The notes: a model not told the origin generated them from the sequence alone. A DNA stretch of 64,000 nt from Okapia johnstoni (GCA_024291935.2 CM044320.1:49356001-49420000); one strand, 5' to 3'. Counted from the first letter of the stretch, positions 1-13,150 are shown. Made by a program: numbers and translations.

Positions 1-124
1 AAATAATGACTATATATAAATATCCCAGTTAAAGGTGAGGCACTGCAAAAAAAGATCAGTTAACAAAATCCTTAAAATATAAACTAATCAATGATTTATC
101 TTTGATCTTGACTGTGCCTTTGTT

Positions 125-407
125 CAGAGAAGGCAATGGCAACTCACTCCAGTACTCTTGCCTGGAAAATCCCATGGACAGAGGAGCCTGGCAGGCTGCA
201 GTCCATGGGGTCGCTAAGAGTCGGACACGACTGAGCGACTTCACTTTCACTTTTCACTTTCATTGCATTGCATTGGAGAGGGAAATGGCAACCCACTCCA
301 GTATTTTTGCCTGGAGAATCCCAGGGACGGAGGAGCCTGGTGGGCTGCCATCTATGGAGTCGCACAGAATCGGACACAACTGAGCGACTTAGCAGCAGCA
401 GCAGCAA
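125..407 (+). mobile_element. BOV-A2 SINE (two Bov-A monomers, AGC tail)
   Basis: Two consecutive Bov-A units (each with CACTCCAGTA, GGACAGAGGAGCCTGG-like and CGGACACGACTGAGCGACTT blocks) end in (AGC)n. Ten-base target duplications TGCCTTTGTT flank it at 115-124 and 408-417. Confidence 0.93.
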
Positions 408-1164
408 TGCCTTTGTTTTAGTCACAACTGTGTGACAATAAATGATAATATTCTTGAATTACCAAAAGAATCTCTAAACTTCACCATGTTCTAGATGGGG
501 CTTAGTTAATCTTTTAAATATCACTATCTATAATCAAGATATAGACAGCATCTTAACCAACAAAAAATTATTGTTCTTTAGTCCGGAAGTATAAACTCTA
601 CTTAATATATTAGCTAGAGTTCTTAACAGAGTTCCGATCTCTCTCTGAAGTATCCACTGCCTACCAGGCAATGGTACTTGGCTTTTCTCTTCAAACTCAG
701 CATGTCCAAAATCAAAGACATCATGTACAGAACTAAATTCCCCATCTTCCTCCAAATCCACTTCTTTCCTGATGTTCCCATTCTTAGTGACTAGTATCCT
801 CACCCACCCAATTGTCTCCACCTGGTAACCAAGATTCGGCCTCCGTCTAACTCAGTCTGGTGCTGAGTCCTCTGGATTTGATCAGCTAACTCTCACTTGG
901 CACCTGGTTGACCTAGTTTAAGTTTTTAATTGTTTTCATCTGGATTACTCCACCTGCCTCCTCACTGGTCTTCCTGTCTTCAGTGTGGTCCCTTTCAATC
1001 CATCCCAGAATCACCCTTCTAAAATTCAAACCACATCGTGTCTCCCTAATTCTTTCAAACCTTCAAAAACTCTCCATGGTTTTGGCATAAATGCCTTCCT
1101 TTTTACATAGGAAACTCTAGGCCCTGTCCTCTGCCTTTCCCACCACCAACTGCTCACCCACATG

Positions 1165-1375
1165 ATAACAATAGGAGTTAACATTTGAGTACTCACTATG
1201 TACCAGGTGCTGTTCTAAGCATTTCTTGCACTGGGACTCATTGAATCTTTCTAACACCCCATAAGATGGGCACAGAGAGGTTACATAACTTGACCAAAGA
1301 CACACAGCTGGTGAAAAGTGGAACCAGGATTCAAACCAAAGCTAGTAGGCCCCAGAGTCCTGGCTCTCAGTTGTG
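1165..1375 (-). repeat. MIR
   Basis: Shows the MIR core in reverse: CACTATGTACCAGGTGCTGTTCT-like block, CACAGAGAGGTTA, ACACAGCTGGTGA and GGATTCAAACC. Confidence 0.8.
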
Positions 1376-2184
1376 ACTAAGGGGTACCATCTTTCTATCA
1401 CACAACATTTACTCCAGGCGTGTTCAGGCACTTGGAGTTCCCTAAAAAATTCTTATTGCTCAGTTTTGTACATGTTATTTTCTCTGCTTGGAATAGCCTC
1501 CTCCTCCTTTATAACTTACTCCTTTTCATAATTTAAGATTCCTTTGTGCCATTCCTCCAGTCATTCAAGAGGTATTCGTTTGGAGCCTGTTCTGTGCTTG
1601 GCCCCACTCCAGAAAAGCTTTGATTAGGGAATTGTGCAGAAAGAAAAAAAAAGAAAGGTTGTGTTGTGACTTATGGATGAATTAAGATGAGACTGAGTTT
1701 CCCAGAATTGGTTCACAATAGACAACTCTATTTCATCCCAAACTAGACCTAAAGCCTTAGAGCTTAGGTTGAAACATACCAAAGTAAAATTGGATTCCAA
1801 AGCTAAAAGAGTATAATTATCATCTAATAGTACATTTCACAGGATCAGAAAGTCTGAATCCTCATCTTTAGATGAATCTGAAGAATCTTCTCAAACAGAA
1901 TCCCTGGCCTTTCTCTCTTTTAATCAAAACAGCACTTTTCTCCGCTTCAATGCTTAATCGACCCCAGTGGGCTCTCTCAACAATCGTGTCTTTGTTGAAC
2001 AACTTGGGGATGACAGCATGTGGAAGACCGCCCTCTATCCAGCTGTTACAGATTGAAGTGAATGCCCATGATCAAGCTAGATACAATTTAAAATTCAGAT
2101 GGCTGGAGTATGCAGGCTGGGACTACTAGTCCTGGTTGCCAACAGACATAGTAGTTAAGAGGTAGTAAATCTGAGTCTAAAAGC

Positions 2185-2312
2185 TGACCTATGACTTGAT
2201 CTTGGGCACATTACTTAAACTCTTTAAGCCTCAGTTTCCTCATCTGTGAAATGTGAATTGTAACAATAGTATTATATGAGATAAAATATATAGAGTTCTT
2301 AGCACCATGCCT
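2185..2312 (+). repeat. MIR
   Basis: CTTGGGCACATTACTTAAAC, CCTCAGTTTCCTCATCTGTG and AGCACCATGCCTAG are the MIR landmarks in sense order. A Bov-tA is inserted shortly after its end. Confidence 0.75.
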
Positions 2313-2358
2313 AGCCTTTAGTCACTCTACTTGAAGGTAATTGTTAGGTACTTACTAT

Positions 2359-2569
2359 AGTGAAAGTGAAAATGTTAGTCGTTCAGTAGTGTCCGACTCT
2401 TTGCAACCCCATGGACTGTAGCCCTCCAGGCTCCTCTGTCCATGGAATTCTCCAGGCAAGAACACTGGAGTGGGTTGCCATTACTTCCTCCAGGGGATCT
2501 TCCTGACCTAGGGATAGAACCCAGATCTCCTGCATTGTAGGCAAATTCTTTATCATCTGAGCCACTAGC
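2359..2569 (-). mobile_element. Bov-tA SINE
   Basis: Contains the reverse-oriented Bov-A body (GTCCGACTCTTTGCAACCCC, CCAGGCAAGAACACTGGAGT) and the tRNA-like head (TCCTGCATTGTAGGCAAATT). The 46 bases just beyond its 3' end are shared with the SINE at 14041 (see findings). Confidence 0.92.
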
Positions 2570-3004
2570 TCAGAAGCAGCATCCTGCCTGGCTCATGGTA
2601 AACTCTTAGTAAATGTTAAACTCGCATAAATGTTAGAGCAAATAATCATAATAAGAACTGAACATTATTCAGGAAATTGGGTCAATACATTCATTTCATC
2701 TTAATCTTTGATTAAGCTCATGTACTTTTGTATTTACAAAGCTGTATTTTTGCTTTTTGTTTTGTTTTTGCATTCTGCAGTTTGCTAGAGATGAATACAA
2801 ACTGGCTGATCAGTGATTTGCCTCAGTATTTTTCTAGGTATTAAAGCTAAGCTAAGATCTGTATTTGTTAATAAAGCCACTCTTTTTCACTTTTGAGAAA
2901 CGGCAGTCTTCTATATTTGAGTACTATACTCATCAGTGTGGTTACCTAAAATAAATTCACGACTGTCATTATTTTAAATAATACATAAAGGTTTGGAGAT
3001 AAGG

Positions 3005-3204
3005 TTGGTGGTGGTTTAGTCGCTAAGTCGTGTCTGACTCTTGTGATCCCACGGACTATAGCCTGATAGGCTCCTCGGTCCATGGGATTCTCCAGGCAAG
3101 AATACTGGCGTGGATTGCTATTTCCTTCTCCAGGGGATCTTCCCAACCCAGGGATTGAAACCCATCTCTTGCACTGCAGGCAGATTCTTTGCCAATTGAG
3201 CTAC
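3005..3204 (-). mobile_element. Bov-tA SINE
   Basis: Complete reverse-oriented Bov-tA from the GTGGTTTAGTCGCTAAGTCG end to CAGATTCTTTGCCAATTGAG. It abuts the 3' end of a BovB copy at about 3205. Confidence 0.9.
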
Positions 3205-3760
3205 CAGTTCAGTCCAGTTCAGTCGCTCAGTCGTGTCCAACTCTTTGTGACCCCATGAACCGCAGCATGCCAGGCCTCCCTGTCCATCACCAACTCCTGG
3301 AGTCCACCTAAACCCATGTCCATCAAGTTGATGATGCCATCCAACCATCTCATCCTCTGTCGTCCCCTTCTCCTCCTGCCTTCAATCTTTCCCAGCATCA
3401 GGGTCTTTTCCAATGAATCAGCTCTTCACATCAGGTGGCCAAAGTATTGGAGTTTCAGCTTCAACATCAGTCCCTCCAATGAACACCCAGGACTGATCTC
3501 CTTTAGGATGGACTGGTTGGATCTTCTTGCAGTCCAAGGGACTCTCAAGAGTCTTCTCCAACACCACAGTTCAAAAGCATCAATTCTTCGGTGCTCAGCT
3601 TTCCTTATAGTCAAACTCTCACATCCATACATGAACACTGGAAAAATCATAGCCTTGACTAGAGAGACCTTTGTTGGCAAAGTGATGTCTCTGCTTTTTA
3701 ATATGCTATCTAGGTTGGTCATAACTTTCTTTCCAAGGAGTAAGCGTCTTTTAATTTCAT
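3205..3760 (-). mobile_element. BovB LINE, 3' fragment
   Basis: The minus strand encodes the C-terminal part of BovB ORF2, including [33 protein letters not shown] and NQSILKEISPGCSLEGLMLK, followed by the 3'UTR ending in the ACTGAACTGAAC-type tail. It is truncated at its 5' side (high coordinate), where a 65-base GC-rich piece follows (see findings). Confidence 0.94.
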
Positions 3761-4589
3761 TGAGGAGCTACCCCAAGCCTGAGGTCGGGGCAGCGGCCGA
3801 GAGGAGCAACCAGGGAAGCAGGCAATTGATTTGAAAATATTTATGAAATCATCTTTGACTACCTAATTTCTTATTTTGTTTTCCTATATCCCTTTCACCT
3901 TCCAAAGATGATACCATTAGCTATCTAATTGCAACTGTTAATTTTGGGGGGAAAAAAACAGGTTAAAATGTTTTATTAAAAATGTTCATCTTGTAAATGT
4001 TCATTGTAAAGACCAACAGTGAACATAGAGAAAATGTAGAAAATAAATAATACAAGAGTTTAAAAAATTATTTTCCTACAGGATAGATAAATATAAAGTT
4101 GCTTTTGGAATTAGAGTGGATAATCAGAATTAATCATGGCAGTGTAAACAAAGAGATGCTTTAAGTGTTTATGAGCCAGCAATTTCTAACATAAGCAATG
4201 TAACAACAGCATCATCCCAAAGGGGCAGTCTTTTCCTGTTTTCCTGCTTCCTCCTCCTCCAGAAACTTGTTCTAATTCCAATTAGTTGATTTTTGGTCAC
4301 AAGAGGGGGCTATTTTCTAATTTAATCACAAAGCCTACCATGAAAATGTTAGTTGTAAAAAAAAAAAAAATCACCGTTTCTGCTTCTCTGTTTTTTGTTT
4401 TCCTTAAAAAAGTCTGTGATTGATAAATTAATTTTCCAATGATAAAGAATTAACGCTATGCTCTTTAAAGTTACTTTAGATTAAATGTCTTAATTTCCTA
4501 ACTAACTTTCTAGCTTTAATTGGGGGCAAAAATAAAGCAGAGGTATGTGTGTGTGTGTATCACACACAAATGCACATATATAAGGCATC

Positions 4590-4915
4590 CTCATTTGGCT
4601 AGGACACCCTACTCATATTTCAAGGCCAAGTTCAAATTTTGCTTTTTCTGTGAAGCTTTTCCTGTCATGTTGAAGCAGAATTAGCTGTTCCCTCCTCTAT
4701 GTTCAATTCTATTGCACCTCTCACAATTCATATCTCTCCCTCCCATTAGAGTGTGAAATACCATCTACATTTTATAAGAACAGGAGTCAACTGCCCTATC
4801 CCCAGTGCTTGGCACACTGCCTGACCAATAAAGATGTTTCTTATTCATATCTGTGTCCTTAGTAACTAGCATCCTACTGGAGACACAGTAGGAGATTAAT
4901 AAATGCTTGTTAAAT
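4590..4915 (+). repeat. L2-like LINE 3' end
   Basis: Resembles L2 3' sequence: TTCAAGGCCAAGTTCAAATT, TGAAGCTTTTCCTG, CCCAGTGCTTGGCACACTGC and a terminal ATAAATGCTTGTT-type block. Confidence 0.65.
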
Positions 4916-6009
4916 TACGCAATATTATGTTTTGTTTGTTCCTAGCAATGAAGGTTACATAGCTGTGAGATGTACTAGGAGAAAGGATGCCATTCAGACA
5001 ATGGAAATATTCTTGTGGTGCTAAGAGATTGGACCTTGGCCTCTGTTTCAATTGCTAACCGCCTCTCAGTGAGTCATTTTTGCCATACTGTTGGCCTTGA
5101 TTAAAATATTTTAGATATTTAATACTTTCCAGTAGTCTGAATGGCTAAAATTTATCTTAGGATAATGGTGCTTAGGAGTTGCCAGGGTTTGGACTGTCAA
5201 ATTTCGGATTCATCTCAACCAAATTCACCAATTTTTGTGCACCTTGTCTGTGCCAGGCACTGTTGTTAGTGCTGGGAACAGTCCTCAAGCAGTTCACAGA
5301 TTGATGGAGGAGACAAATGCATAAATAAATACATAATGTCCCAAACTGGACAAGTAAAACAGGCTTGGGGAATACTGCTGAGGGGCAATGGAAATATTGA
5401 CGCTTGTGTTACTTTAATACTATCTCTTATTTTGAAGGGGTTTCTTCCTATAATTTGACCCCCAAATTTGTCCCATGCCAAAATTACCATGTGACCACTT
5501 TGAAAAGCAACATGAGAAGTTGTAAGATTTCTAAAGTTTAAGAATTAAAACTTTCTTATAAATATTCTACCATTTGTCTCTGTACACTTCCAACCTTTCT
5601 TTCAAAGACAGTCTATGAACTGACAGTTTAAATCTGCTTCATTAGAGAACTTAGCTTTTATGATGATTTTCATTTTGTGTAAGTTGCCAAAGTTAAAACA
5701 GCAAAATCATATATATTTAAAAAGTAGAAAAAATATACTATGTACGGTATGCTTTACTATGCTACAACAACTTCATCACTCTAATAAGCATCTCTTTTTC
5801 CTCCGACCTCATTGTCTCTATTCAATCTATTATTTGCTTAAATGCAATTTCAGGTTGATAGTGGCTGCTTGTGCCTTTTCACTCAACCAAAGGGGAAGAA
5901 CTGTGTCTTACTGGGTCTTTATATTCCCTACCAGCTAGTAGCTGGGCAAATATTACATCTTAGCAAGTGACAGGTACAATGTATAGAAATAGTGCTGGGC
6001 TTTGAGTAG

Positions 6010-6120
6010 AACACCTGTGTTCATCTCCTGATAGTCTACTGATTAGCTGTATGACCTTGGACAGGTCACCCAGCCCATGTAAGGCCTGTTTCCCCAATTA
6101 TAAAATAGGAACATAGCCCT
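6010..6120 (+). repeat. MIR fragment
   Basis: Contains GATTAGCTGTATGACCTTGG, ACAGGTCAC and a TTTCCCCAATTATAAAATAGG block typical of the MIR core. Confidence 0.65.
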
Positions 6121-7519
6121 CACCTTTAGAGGCCATTGGAAATACTAAGAAGATGATGCTCGTAAAAGCAAACCATTGCAAGATCACAAGGTATATTGTC
6201 ATCTTGATAAACACTTACTGAATTGAATATTTCATTTATGTCTGTTGTGGGTAATCAAAAAAGGCCAAAAAACACTATAGTTTTAAGAGGTTATTTGTAT
6301 TTGAAGTGAACATAACAGAACAAGTTATTAAGTCTGTGAGAAGTTATTGCTAATTTCCTTAATGTAAAAATGTAAACTAATTAGTGTCGGCAAGCCCTTT
6401 TCAGTTCTATCATATTTTATGGTATCATATGATTATTCCTATTTTTATTAAAAATTCCAGGTTATAAATGAATTTTGCATAATACCACATTAGGAATAAA
6501 AAACTGATGCACTAGAATTATGAAAAAAAACTCAGCCACAGGTTGTATCAGAAATATATTCTGAAGCCTCAATTAACATAAATAAACACTGTAATCCTCA
6601 CGAAGTAAATGTATCTCAGGAGACAGTATCTTGGTGGATGTAATGGGATTTAATAATAGCAAACAAAAGAGTATGAATTTGAAGAACAGGAAAAGAAATT
6701 TCACATTATATTCTTTAAAGAGCTCTGTAGGCTTAAACAGGGTACCTTTGAAATGTTATGTTATTCTGGAGTTAAACATACAATAAAAATAAGAATGTGT
6801 TATAGTTGCATAAAAATAAAGTTATTCTGAAAGGTCATCTTGCAAGATCAGGTTTTTATATGGTGTGGGGAAAAGGCAATGCTCTGAAAATCCACTGGGG
6901 GAAGCAAATTCATAAATATTAATAAATGGAAGCATCACTGTAGATTAAAAATAGGAAGCAGCACATGAATTTGGATGGTTTTCATTGTCACAATATGTAG
7001 CTGATGTTTGGGTAAAGTATCTTATGAGCCAGAGGCATGCATATTTCTTTTCACAGACTGTTCTAGAAAACTTCATCTTGAACTTTTCTGAAAATTGCAG
7101 TGTTACAAGTTCTGTAACTTATGTTATCAAGTAAGATTTTTCCTTTTTGATCACTACATATTTTTAGCCTGTAAGACCCTCATGTTTCCTCACCTAGTTA
7201 CTGCATTGGTCTCCTTATAGAGACCTGATACTTGTATTAATTTCTCCAAACCTTCCTTCACAATAAAGATCTTTCCGTAGCACTTTTATGGTCATATCGT
7301 ATCTGTTCAGAATATTACCAAGAATCCCAAATACATAAGAACTAAAGCTACTTTTGTGGCATTCAACATCCTTAATAATCTAGCATTCACTGCATTTTCA
7401 GCTCCACAAATAATATCTTGCAGCAATATCAAGGTATTTGTCAGTCCTATACATGGATGCTCTCTCATTTTTCCACATCTTTGTACCTGCAATTTCTATA
7501 TTATTATATTGTAAAGGCT

Positions 7520-8275
7520 AGTCCTTCCAATGAACACCCAGGACTGATCTCCTTTAGGATGGACTGGTTGGATCTCCTCGCAGTCCAAGGGACTCTCAAG
7601 AGTCTTCTCCAACACCACAGTTCAAAAGCATCAATTCTTCGGCGCTCAGCTTTCTTTATACTCCAACTCTCACATCCATACATGACTACTGGAAAAAGGA
7701 TAGCCTTGACTAGATGGACCTTTGTTGGCAAAGTAATGTCTCTGCTTTTAAATATGCTGTCTAGGTTGGTCATAACTTTCCTTCCAAGGAGTAAGCGTCT
7801 TTTAATTTCATGGCTGCAGTCACCATCTGCAGTGATTTTGGAGCCCAGAAAAATAAAGTCTGACACTGTTTCCACTGTTTCCCCATCTATTTGCCATGAA
7901 GTGATGGGACCGGATGCCAGGATCTTAGTTTTCTGAATGTTGAGCTTTAAGCCAACTTTTTCACTCTCCTCTTTCACTTTCATCAAGAGGCTCTTTAGTT
8001 CTCTTTTATTTCTGCCATAAGGGTGGTGTCCTCTGCATATCTGAGATTATTATTGATATTATTGAAATAATTGAATTATTAATTGAATTGAATTATTTAT
8101 TGGATTATTAATTATGAATATTATTGATATTTCTCCCTGCAATCTTGATTCAAGCCTGTGCTTCCTCCAGCCCAGCATTTCTCATGATGTACTCTGCATA
8201 TAAGTTAAATAAGCAGGGTGACAATATACAGCCTTGACGTACTCCTTTTCCTATTTGGAACCAGTCTGTTGTTGA
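7520..8275 (-). mobile_element. BovB LINE, inverted 5' portion of a twin-primed copy
   Basis: The minus strand carries a 160-codon open BovB ORF2 segment (MMKVKEESEKVGLKLNIQKT, MTNLDSIFKSRDITLPTKVH, MYGCESWSIKKAERRR) extending up to the RT region around 8275. Together with the plus-strand part that follows it forms one element with its 5' part inverted. An AT-rich expansion interrupts it at about 8045-8130. Confidence 0.92.
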
Positions 8276-8528
8276 AGCTGAAACTCCCAATACTTAGGCC
8301 ACCTCATGTGAAGAGTTGACTAATTGGAAAAGACCCTAATGCTGGGAAGGATTGGGGGCAGGAGGAGAAGGGGACGACAGAGGATGAGATGGCTAGATGG
8401 CATCACCGACTCGATAGGCATGGGTTTGGGTAGACTCCGGGAGTTGGTGATGGACAGGGAGGCCTGGCATGCTGTAATTCATGGGGTCACAAAGAGTCGG
8501 ACACAACTGAGTGACTGAACTGAACTGA
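8276..8528 (+). mobile_element. BovB LINE, sense 3' end of the same twin-primed copy
   Basis: Starts at GTTGAAGCTGAAACTCCCAA and runs through GGACGACAGAGGATGAGATG to GTCGGACACAACTGAGTGAC and the ACTGAACTGAACTGA tail. Its first base continues BovB sequence almost exactly where the inverted block (starting at 7520) breaks off. Confidence 0.93.
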
Positions 8529-8865
8529 TATCTCTTGGCATGCCTTTTTCAGACTTTTGTGGCTTGACAAGTTCCTTACCATCCTTCATGATTCAACTGT
8601 AATTTTACATGCCTTTTCTGACTCACCAGGAAGATTTGGCAGAAGGGAGGCACATCTTTAGGCTTCAACTTCATTTTACATACATATTCCTTCTAGTCTC
8701 TCTTACACTTCTTTGGAATCATTTGCTTGTACACCTTACTTCTCCACTAGTCTGTGAGTTCCCCGAGGACAAAGACCATACATTCTCATTTCCATACCCT
8801 CCCCATCACAGTATTCCTCCACAGTAAGTTAAACTGTGTTATTCATTCATCATTTCATCTGAGAG

Positions 8866-9100
8866 GCAGTGAAGTATAATACGTGGTTAGGACACGTGGT
8901 TTCTGAAGTCAGGCTTCCTGTCTATCTCTGAAAAAATTATTTAACCACTCTCTGTCTTAGTTTTTTCATCTATAAAATGGGAAGAATAATAGTACTTAAA
9001 GGATTTTTGTGAGGACTTGAGGAACCAATATATGAAGTATTTAGAACAGTGCCTGAAACCCAATAAGTGATGTATAAATGTTGCTATTGGTATTATTTCT
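8866..9100 (+). repeat. MIR
   Basis: Near-complete MIR with TAGTTTTTTCATCTATAAAA, ATGGGAAGAATAATAGTACT and AGAACAGTGCCTGAAACCCA blocks. Confidence 0.8.
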
Positions 9101-9502
9101 TATTTGGCTTTGAACTGAGATAGATTAGTAGCTTGATACATAGTCATTCATAGCTGAAGTTTCTGAATAAATGGATCTTTTTCTAGACTGAATAATCCCC
9201 ACTCCTTTACGTTATTTTAAAAATCAGACTAATTTTCCAATATTTAAAAAAAATTTCTCCTTTATCCCTTCATCTTAATGCAGTGAAAAGAGTATTTTTG
9301 GTATTTTGCTATTACAACAAGAATTTTTGAACCAAGTCACTAAATTTGCATCTACTTAAATTGCATCTTTTCTTTTTTGTGTCATCTTCCATGCTAGTCA
9401 CAATGGGCATAAATTGCATAAGACAGGCAATAAGCCTGCCTTCATGGCAATATTCAAATTCTTACTTGCAGGAACAAACGCTTTTTACCATTAAACAAAT
9501 TA

Positions 9503-9676
<174 letters not shown>

Positions 9677-11036
9677 TCAGTATCAAAAAGTTGAATGTTG
9701 TATAACAATATTTCATCATCCCCACTGATAGAACATTTCCATAAAGTGACTTTGTAATTGTTTTAAGACTGAGTAGCCAAATTGAGTTAATAAGTATCTA
9801 CTGTACTCCCCAAATAGAAGCTGACTTTTATCTTCATTGATCGGGATTCGTTCAATGAGTTGGGCAAAAAAGGATATCAAGTCTACACCAAATATATACA
9901 CTTGTATACTATGGAAGACACAGGCTGATTCAGATGACATACTGGAGACAAAGCATGTTGTCTTTGAACCATTATTTTAGTCACATCAGAAAGGGTCAGA
10001 GAGGGTTAACTCTGTAGAATGGAAATATCCACAGAAAAGATTTTACATGTACTCAGAGGTTTAAATGAATATTTGACCAACTCATGAGTCTTTAGTCTAT
10101 GTGAAGAAGGGGCATTCTACCCTCCTTGCCAAGAACACAATCAGGGCCATGTTGAGGTGTCTACTCTGAGCTCAGCACTGCACATGCAGGGCAGGGGAAA
10201 TAAGAGAAATATGGGAAAGAACTGATGACCTGAAGAAATATAATGCTGCCCGGAAAATCCAAAGTCCTTATGCAGGCTTATAGGCTACAGTCCTCAGCAG
10301 CCTGTTTGACCTCATTTTCTCCCTTATCACCTCCTCTTCAGTCCTTGTGCTCCAGCCACACTGACTCCTGGCTCTGCTGTGAGCCCACAAGTCTGATTTT
10401 GCTTCAGGGTGTTTGCTCTTCTCCAACTATCCCCATGCTCACTCCCTCACTGTAGGCAGGTCTCTGCTTCAAGGTGACCCTACCTAAAATAGTACCTCCT
10501 AGCACTCACTAGTCCCTACCTTCTTTATTTTCATTCATAGAACTTAACGTTGTCTGTCTGCCATGATACTATAGGATTACTGGCTTATTTGTTAATTGTC
10601 TGCCACTCTCCTAGAGTATAAACTTTGAAGACAGAAACTTTGCTGTTTCACTCATTTTTGTTCCAAGTGCCTGACATATAACTTGTATCCAAGAATTATT
10701 TGTTAAATAATTTTATAATGACTAAATGAATGAATGGGAAACAAACACAAACTTGTATGCATATATGTATTAATACACAGACACACATGGACACATGAAC
10801 ACAGAGATAAACTAATGCCATCAGAGTCTAAATGCCCTGGAAAAGCATTAAAGAGCAACAGAATTCAGAGAAGAGAGTAATGCTAAGAATTAAAAGTCAC
10901 TCTGTTGATGACAGGCATTCAGAAATACTTGCTCAATGAATAAATGAATGAATTGAAGAACTGAAAACAAAGCAAGAGTCTATTAATGGTGATTACCTAA
11001 ATAAATTATGGTAAATCAGCATAAAATAAGGTCTCT

Positions 11037-11262
11037 AAAATCAGGTTGCCTGGAATAAAATTCTGTCTCCGACACTTGCTATCTTTGTGGTATTAGGAAA
11101 CATAATCTTAGTGCCTCGGTTTCCTCACCTCCAAAATGGGGATTATAAAAGTACCTGCCCCTTAGGATTGGCAGAAGTATTAATGAGGCAATTGCATTAA
11201 ATGCTTAGTACTGTTTTTGACATACGGTAAGTACTTAAATAATGTTAAGTATTATTACAATA
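11037..11262 (+). repeat. MIR
   Basis: Contains GTGCCTCGGTTTCCTCACCT, AAATGGGGATTATAAAAGTA and a TACGGTAAGTACTTAAATAA end. Confidence 0.78.
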
Positions 11263-12420
11263 GAATACTATGCAGTTCTTAAAAGCATGAGGCTGATTTA
11301 CACATATGGACATGGGAAAATCATAGATGCTTAAAAAAACTACTCCCAAAGAAATATATATTGTATGATCTCATTAAACGTTAAAAAACCTATGTATATG
11401 TATGTTTGTAGAGATAAAAATATGTAAAAGAAATCAAACCAGACATCTATTAATGGTGGCCTAGAATAAAGATGATACAGGTGGGTGAAGAGGGGTCTTT
11501 CTAACCCTAACTTTCTGCTCCATGTATTTCTGTATTGTTTGAGTCAGGTGATTGAATTACTTACAATGGACACCAATTTATTCAGAGTTTTTCCATCTAA
11601 AACTTTAAAAATGGGGTGAAAGATTCCTTCTTTGCCTGCCTGCTGAGCCTGCCTTCTGAGATGGCCCAGATCTATGAGGCATGATTTTAAGGAGGTTTGG
11701 AAAGGTCTCTGGTAGCAATTTTTTTTTATCAAAGTCCATTAATCTTTAAAATTCATCCCCCCATTGATAAGCAAATATAATTAAGTCCTTTTCCATAATT
11801 TGTATTTTTCCCAAGTATAAAATCAGATTGTAACAGTAAAGAATAAGCTTTTTCAAATTATATTCCCTGTCTACCTCCTACCTAAGATTCTGAATCACAC
11901 TTTTAGAATCTACGCCCCTTTGTTTCTCTTCCTAAAATATAACCCAGAAACTAAAATATAAACCCAGAGTCCTGAAGTCTCATTTTCATCTGTGTCACAA
12001 ATGCCTGATCAAGGCGAGTCTCAGAATATCTCTAAGTAGCAGCTCTGCTGTAACCATCTCTTTTCCTATTGGTAATGAATAACCTTCCCCTGTTCTAAGA
12101 ATGTAAGTCTTTTCTGTCTGTTTAAAAAAAAAAAAATCACTCCTTAAAGACTCTAAGAGCTCCTCTGAGGGCAGAAGACTTGCTGAGTCTCCAGTACCCT
12201 GGACAGTGCCTGGCACAGGTTATGCTCAAAGTGCTGAAAGACTCTTGCTGCGTCTTTCACAAGACACCCTTTCATACTGGTATTATATCACTATTATTAT
12301 TATACATAATGATGTTGTCATTTCTAAAGTTATTGTTAATCAATATTCTTAGTTTCTCAAGATTTTCTTGCCTTTAATTTCCTGCTGTATTTAAATTTTT
12401 CTCCTTCTACTTTACTCATA

Positions 12421-12457
12421 AAACATGCATTAATTATTTAAACATGCATTAATTGTT
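12421..12457. repeat. 18 bp tandem duplication
   Basis: AAACATGCATTAATTATTTA is followed directly by AAACATGCATTAATTGTTTC. The units differ at very few positions. Confidence 0.75.
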
Positions 12458-13150
12458 TCTCTCCTTCAGGAACTATGTTAGGCACTGGAAATGAAGAGGT
12501 GTAAAAGATTCTTGCCACTGCTTTCAGATAAGCTACCTTCTTGTAAATAAGATTCTTTCTTTTCTTCAGTTATTCCTTGGTTCAATACCAACTGACCATT
12601 TGAACTGAAAAATCTTTTCCCATAAACAACCAAAAACATCATATTCTCCCTTTCCCAGTTCTACCCCCCACACACAGTTTCCACTCTTGTACAATCTTGG
12701 TTTTGATCAAGATTGCTTTAGCTAAATTAGCATACAACAAATTAAGTTTCTCTTTCATTGTTAATAAAGGAATGAGATATATTAATGTTTCAATGATAAC
12801 AAGAACTTTCTCCCCACATTTCATGACTTTTACATAAGCTTATGTCTATCCATGACACATTTAATAAAATAATAGCATAATGCTGGCAAAAGAAAGCAAA
12901 TTAAATGTCTAATTAAAATCCTACATCAGAAGTTACCTTCTATAACAATATAGTGTTGTGCTACTATACAGATATATACTCTACTAGACCATGGGTTTCT
13001 AATGTACTAACATATTTTAAAAACACTGAAACAACTTAAACCTATTGACTTAATATTGATAATGCGGCTGGAAAATGGGGGTTGGGGAGGGGTGTAACTT
13101 TGGGAGATAAGAATCTTGAATTCCAGTTTCTGCACTGGCATCATCTAAAT

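Noticed and set aside
102..425. Several 90-100 codon frames over the first 430 bases
   Set aside because: They lie entirely within a BOV-A2 SINE. Similar SINE-derived frames recur across the window (13050-13361, 25533-25918, 30828-31259, 53608-53994 and others).
2359..2569. tRNA-like head of Bov-tA and CHR SINEs as functional tRNA genes
   Set aside because: They lack an intact cloverleaf and sit inside full SINE structures with target duplications.
3426..3722. 98-codon frame resembling a protein (MTNLDSILKSRDITLPTKVS...)
   Set aside because: It is the C-terminal part of BovB ORF2, not a host gene. The same applies to the frames at 7504-7986, 22411-22989, 26108-26694 and 27831-28421.
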